Assembly (NCBI GenBank): GCA_964505555.1
Contig: CAZDIO010000060.1
Span: 1-6,120, forward strand
Direction: 5' to 3'
DNA: 6,120 bases
DNA from: CAZDIO01 sp964505555
GTDB lineage: Bacteria; Bdellovibrionota_C; UBA2361; SZUA-149; CAZDIO01
In this document: positions 5,210-6,120 of the stretch, piece after piece
How positions within the stretch are numbered: the stretch's first letter is position 1
Layout: the number at the start of each line of letters is the position of its first letter
The notes under the pieces: generated by a model
Databases searched by the model: none
What the model saw: only the letters and a program-made list of their open reading frames with translations
Told to the model about the DNA's origin: nothing
Program-made: the position numbers and the translations under genes

Positions 5210-6120
5210 CTATAAGGGGTAACGTTTCATTGATTCTGCCAATTCCTTTGCCTTTAAAAGATCATTGGTAGGAAGCGTACATTTTTGATTTTCACAAACA
5301 AAAATCGTTGTTTTATTGTGCACCATTTCCTTGCCCCGAAACGAGGGGAGGGCAGAGTTATCATTAATGCTTGCAGGGGAGCCTATAGAGAGTACTTTGT
5401 TTGGGAGAAATGATTCGAAGCAGAATTTTTTCATTGCTTGAGCTTCTGGTGAATTTATATCGCCAACAATAACGATCTCTTTGTGATTATCGAGATAGTA
5501 ATCTAGAGCGATTAGGCTTCCACCGAAGGCTGTTGGGTAGCGAGTAAGGGATGATGAGATTTGGCGAAAGATCTCTTCTGCTTGTTCTTTATAGGTTTGT
5601 TTAAATGTTAAATCATATAAGCGAAGGAGGTTTAGGGCTGAGAAGGCGTTTGCGGAAGGGATCGCGCTGTCGTGGAACTCTTTTTTTCGAATGAGAATGA
5701 GTTTGTTGTCTTTCTCGCTGAAAAAATAGCCTTGATCCCAAAAGAGTTCATCTTGTTTGTCTTGTAACCGCTCTGCCCAGGAAAGCCACTTGGGGTTGAA
5801 GTCTGATTGGTAGAGAAGGAGTAAGCCATCAATGAGATATGCGTAGTCTTCGAGTGTTCCTTCAAATCTTGCGTCGCTGTCTCGAAATCGTCTAAGGAGC
5901 TTGCCGTCTCTGGAGAGGTTTTTTTCAATAAACAACGCACTCTTTTTTGCTGCTTCAAGAAAGTGAGGCTCTCCCAGAACCTGATATCCAAAGGCCATTG
6001 CAGCGATCATCAATCCATTCCAGGAGGTGAGGATTTTATCATCTCGGTGGGGTCTTTGTCGTTCTGTCCTGACCGTAAGGAGTTTTTTATGAATCGCTAC
6101 TAGCTCCGGTGTTTTCTTTA
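5210..6120 (-). CDS. YyaL/SPATA20-type thioredoxin-domain protein, C-terminal part
   Basis: The frame stays open to the right edge, so the 302 visible residues are the C-terminal portion of a protein usually about 650-700 residues long. The N-terminal thioredoxin-like (DUF255) domain would lie outside the window. What is visible is the (alpha/alpha)-barrel part related to sugar epimerases and glycoside hydrolases. It includes DDKILTSWNGLMIAAMA (26-42), EGTLEDYAYLIDG (86-98), KEFHDSAIPSANAFSALNLL (146-165) and a C-terminal CENQKCTLP (275-283) with two cysteines, as in the family. A TTG at 6013 falls inside the conserved WNGL motif and is not the start. The enzymatic role of the family is not settled; a redox or sugar-linked function is inferred from the domains. 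The stop lies 20 bases from the ORF6N relic. Confidence 0.93.
   Translation of the reverse strand, partial: KKTPELVAIHKKLLTVRTERQRPHRDDKILTSWNGLMIAAMAFGYQVLGEPHFLEAAKKSALFIEKNLSRDGKLLRRFRDSDARFEGTLEDYAYLIDGLLLLYQSDFNPKWLSWAERLQDKQDELFWDQGYFFSEKDNKLILIRKKEFHDSAIPSANAFSALNLLRLYDLTFKQTYKEQAEEIFRQISSSLTRYPTAFGGSLIALDYYLDNHKEIVIVGDINSPEAQAMKKFCFESFLPNKVLSIGSPASINDNSALPSFRGKEMVHNKTTIFVCENQKCTLPTNDLLKAKELAESMKRYPL

Noticed and set aside
5632..5991. 119-residue minus-strand frame inside the YyaL-type gene
   Set aside because: It is an alternative reading frame of a strongly conserved coding region.

Overview
The window is a stretch of bacterial chromosome using the standard genetic code: UGA is a working stop, for example at the end of the nucleotidyltransferase gene. 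Both tRNA-Ser genes encode their 3' CCA. One gene has an N-terminal signal peptide, and base composition is moderate. I cannot name the taxon. The mix of a lone TadA, a YyaL/SPATA20-type protein, an RBBP9-type hydrolase, an ORF6N protein and a small nucleotidyltransferase module is seen in many Gram-negative and environmental lineages. The genes mostly face different ways, with little sign of long operons.

Layout, left to right. Positions 1-162 hold the right-hand part of a structured repeat (copy 1), followed by tRNA-Ser(CGA) at 177-266. A 259-base leader with competing inverted repeats precedes an unrecognised 365-residue protein (526-1623), which ends at a strong GC hairpin. tadA (1779-2246, +) follows and converges with a two-gene minus-strand module: a minimal nucleotidyltransferase (2426-2926) overlapping by ATGA with a 56-residue gene (2259-2429). 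Then come tRNA-Ser(GGA) (3081-3170) and, fused to its 3' end, repeat copy 2 (3167-3363). Copy 2 runs straight into the ribosome-binding region of an RBBP9/YdeN-type hydrolase (3389-3946, +), which converges with an ORF6N-domain gene (3957-4463, -). A third, partial repeat copy (4612-4698), a small secreted cysteine protein (4744-4953, -), a decayed fragment of a second ORF6N gene (5032-5190, -) and the C-terminal part of a YyaL/SPATA20-type gene (5210 to the right edge, -) complete the window.

Most of the genes look functionally unrelated. The most unusual feature is the repeat family. Copy 2 folds into nested hairpins whose outer 23-bp arm begins with the GCCA 3' end of the tRNA. Copy 1 keeps the core almost unchanged but has a different outer arm of exactly the same length. 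Copy 3 carries an arm that matches the left arm of copy 2 in inverse orientation over 33 bp, so the hydrolase and ORF6N genes are bracketed by a perfect 33-bp inverted repeat. Together with the ORF6N relic, this marks 3167-5190 as a rearranged, accessory-like segment next to a tRNA gene.
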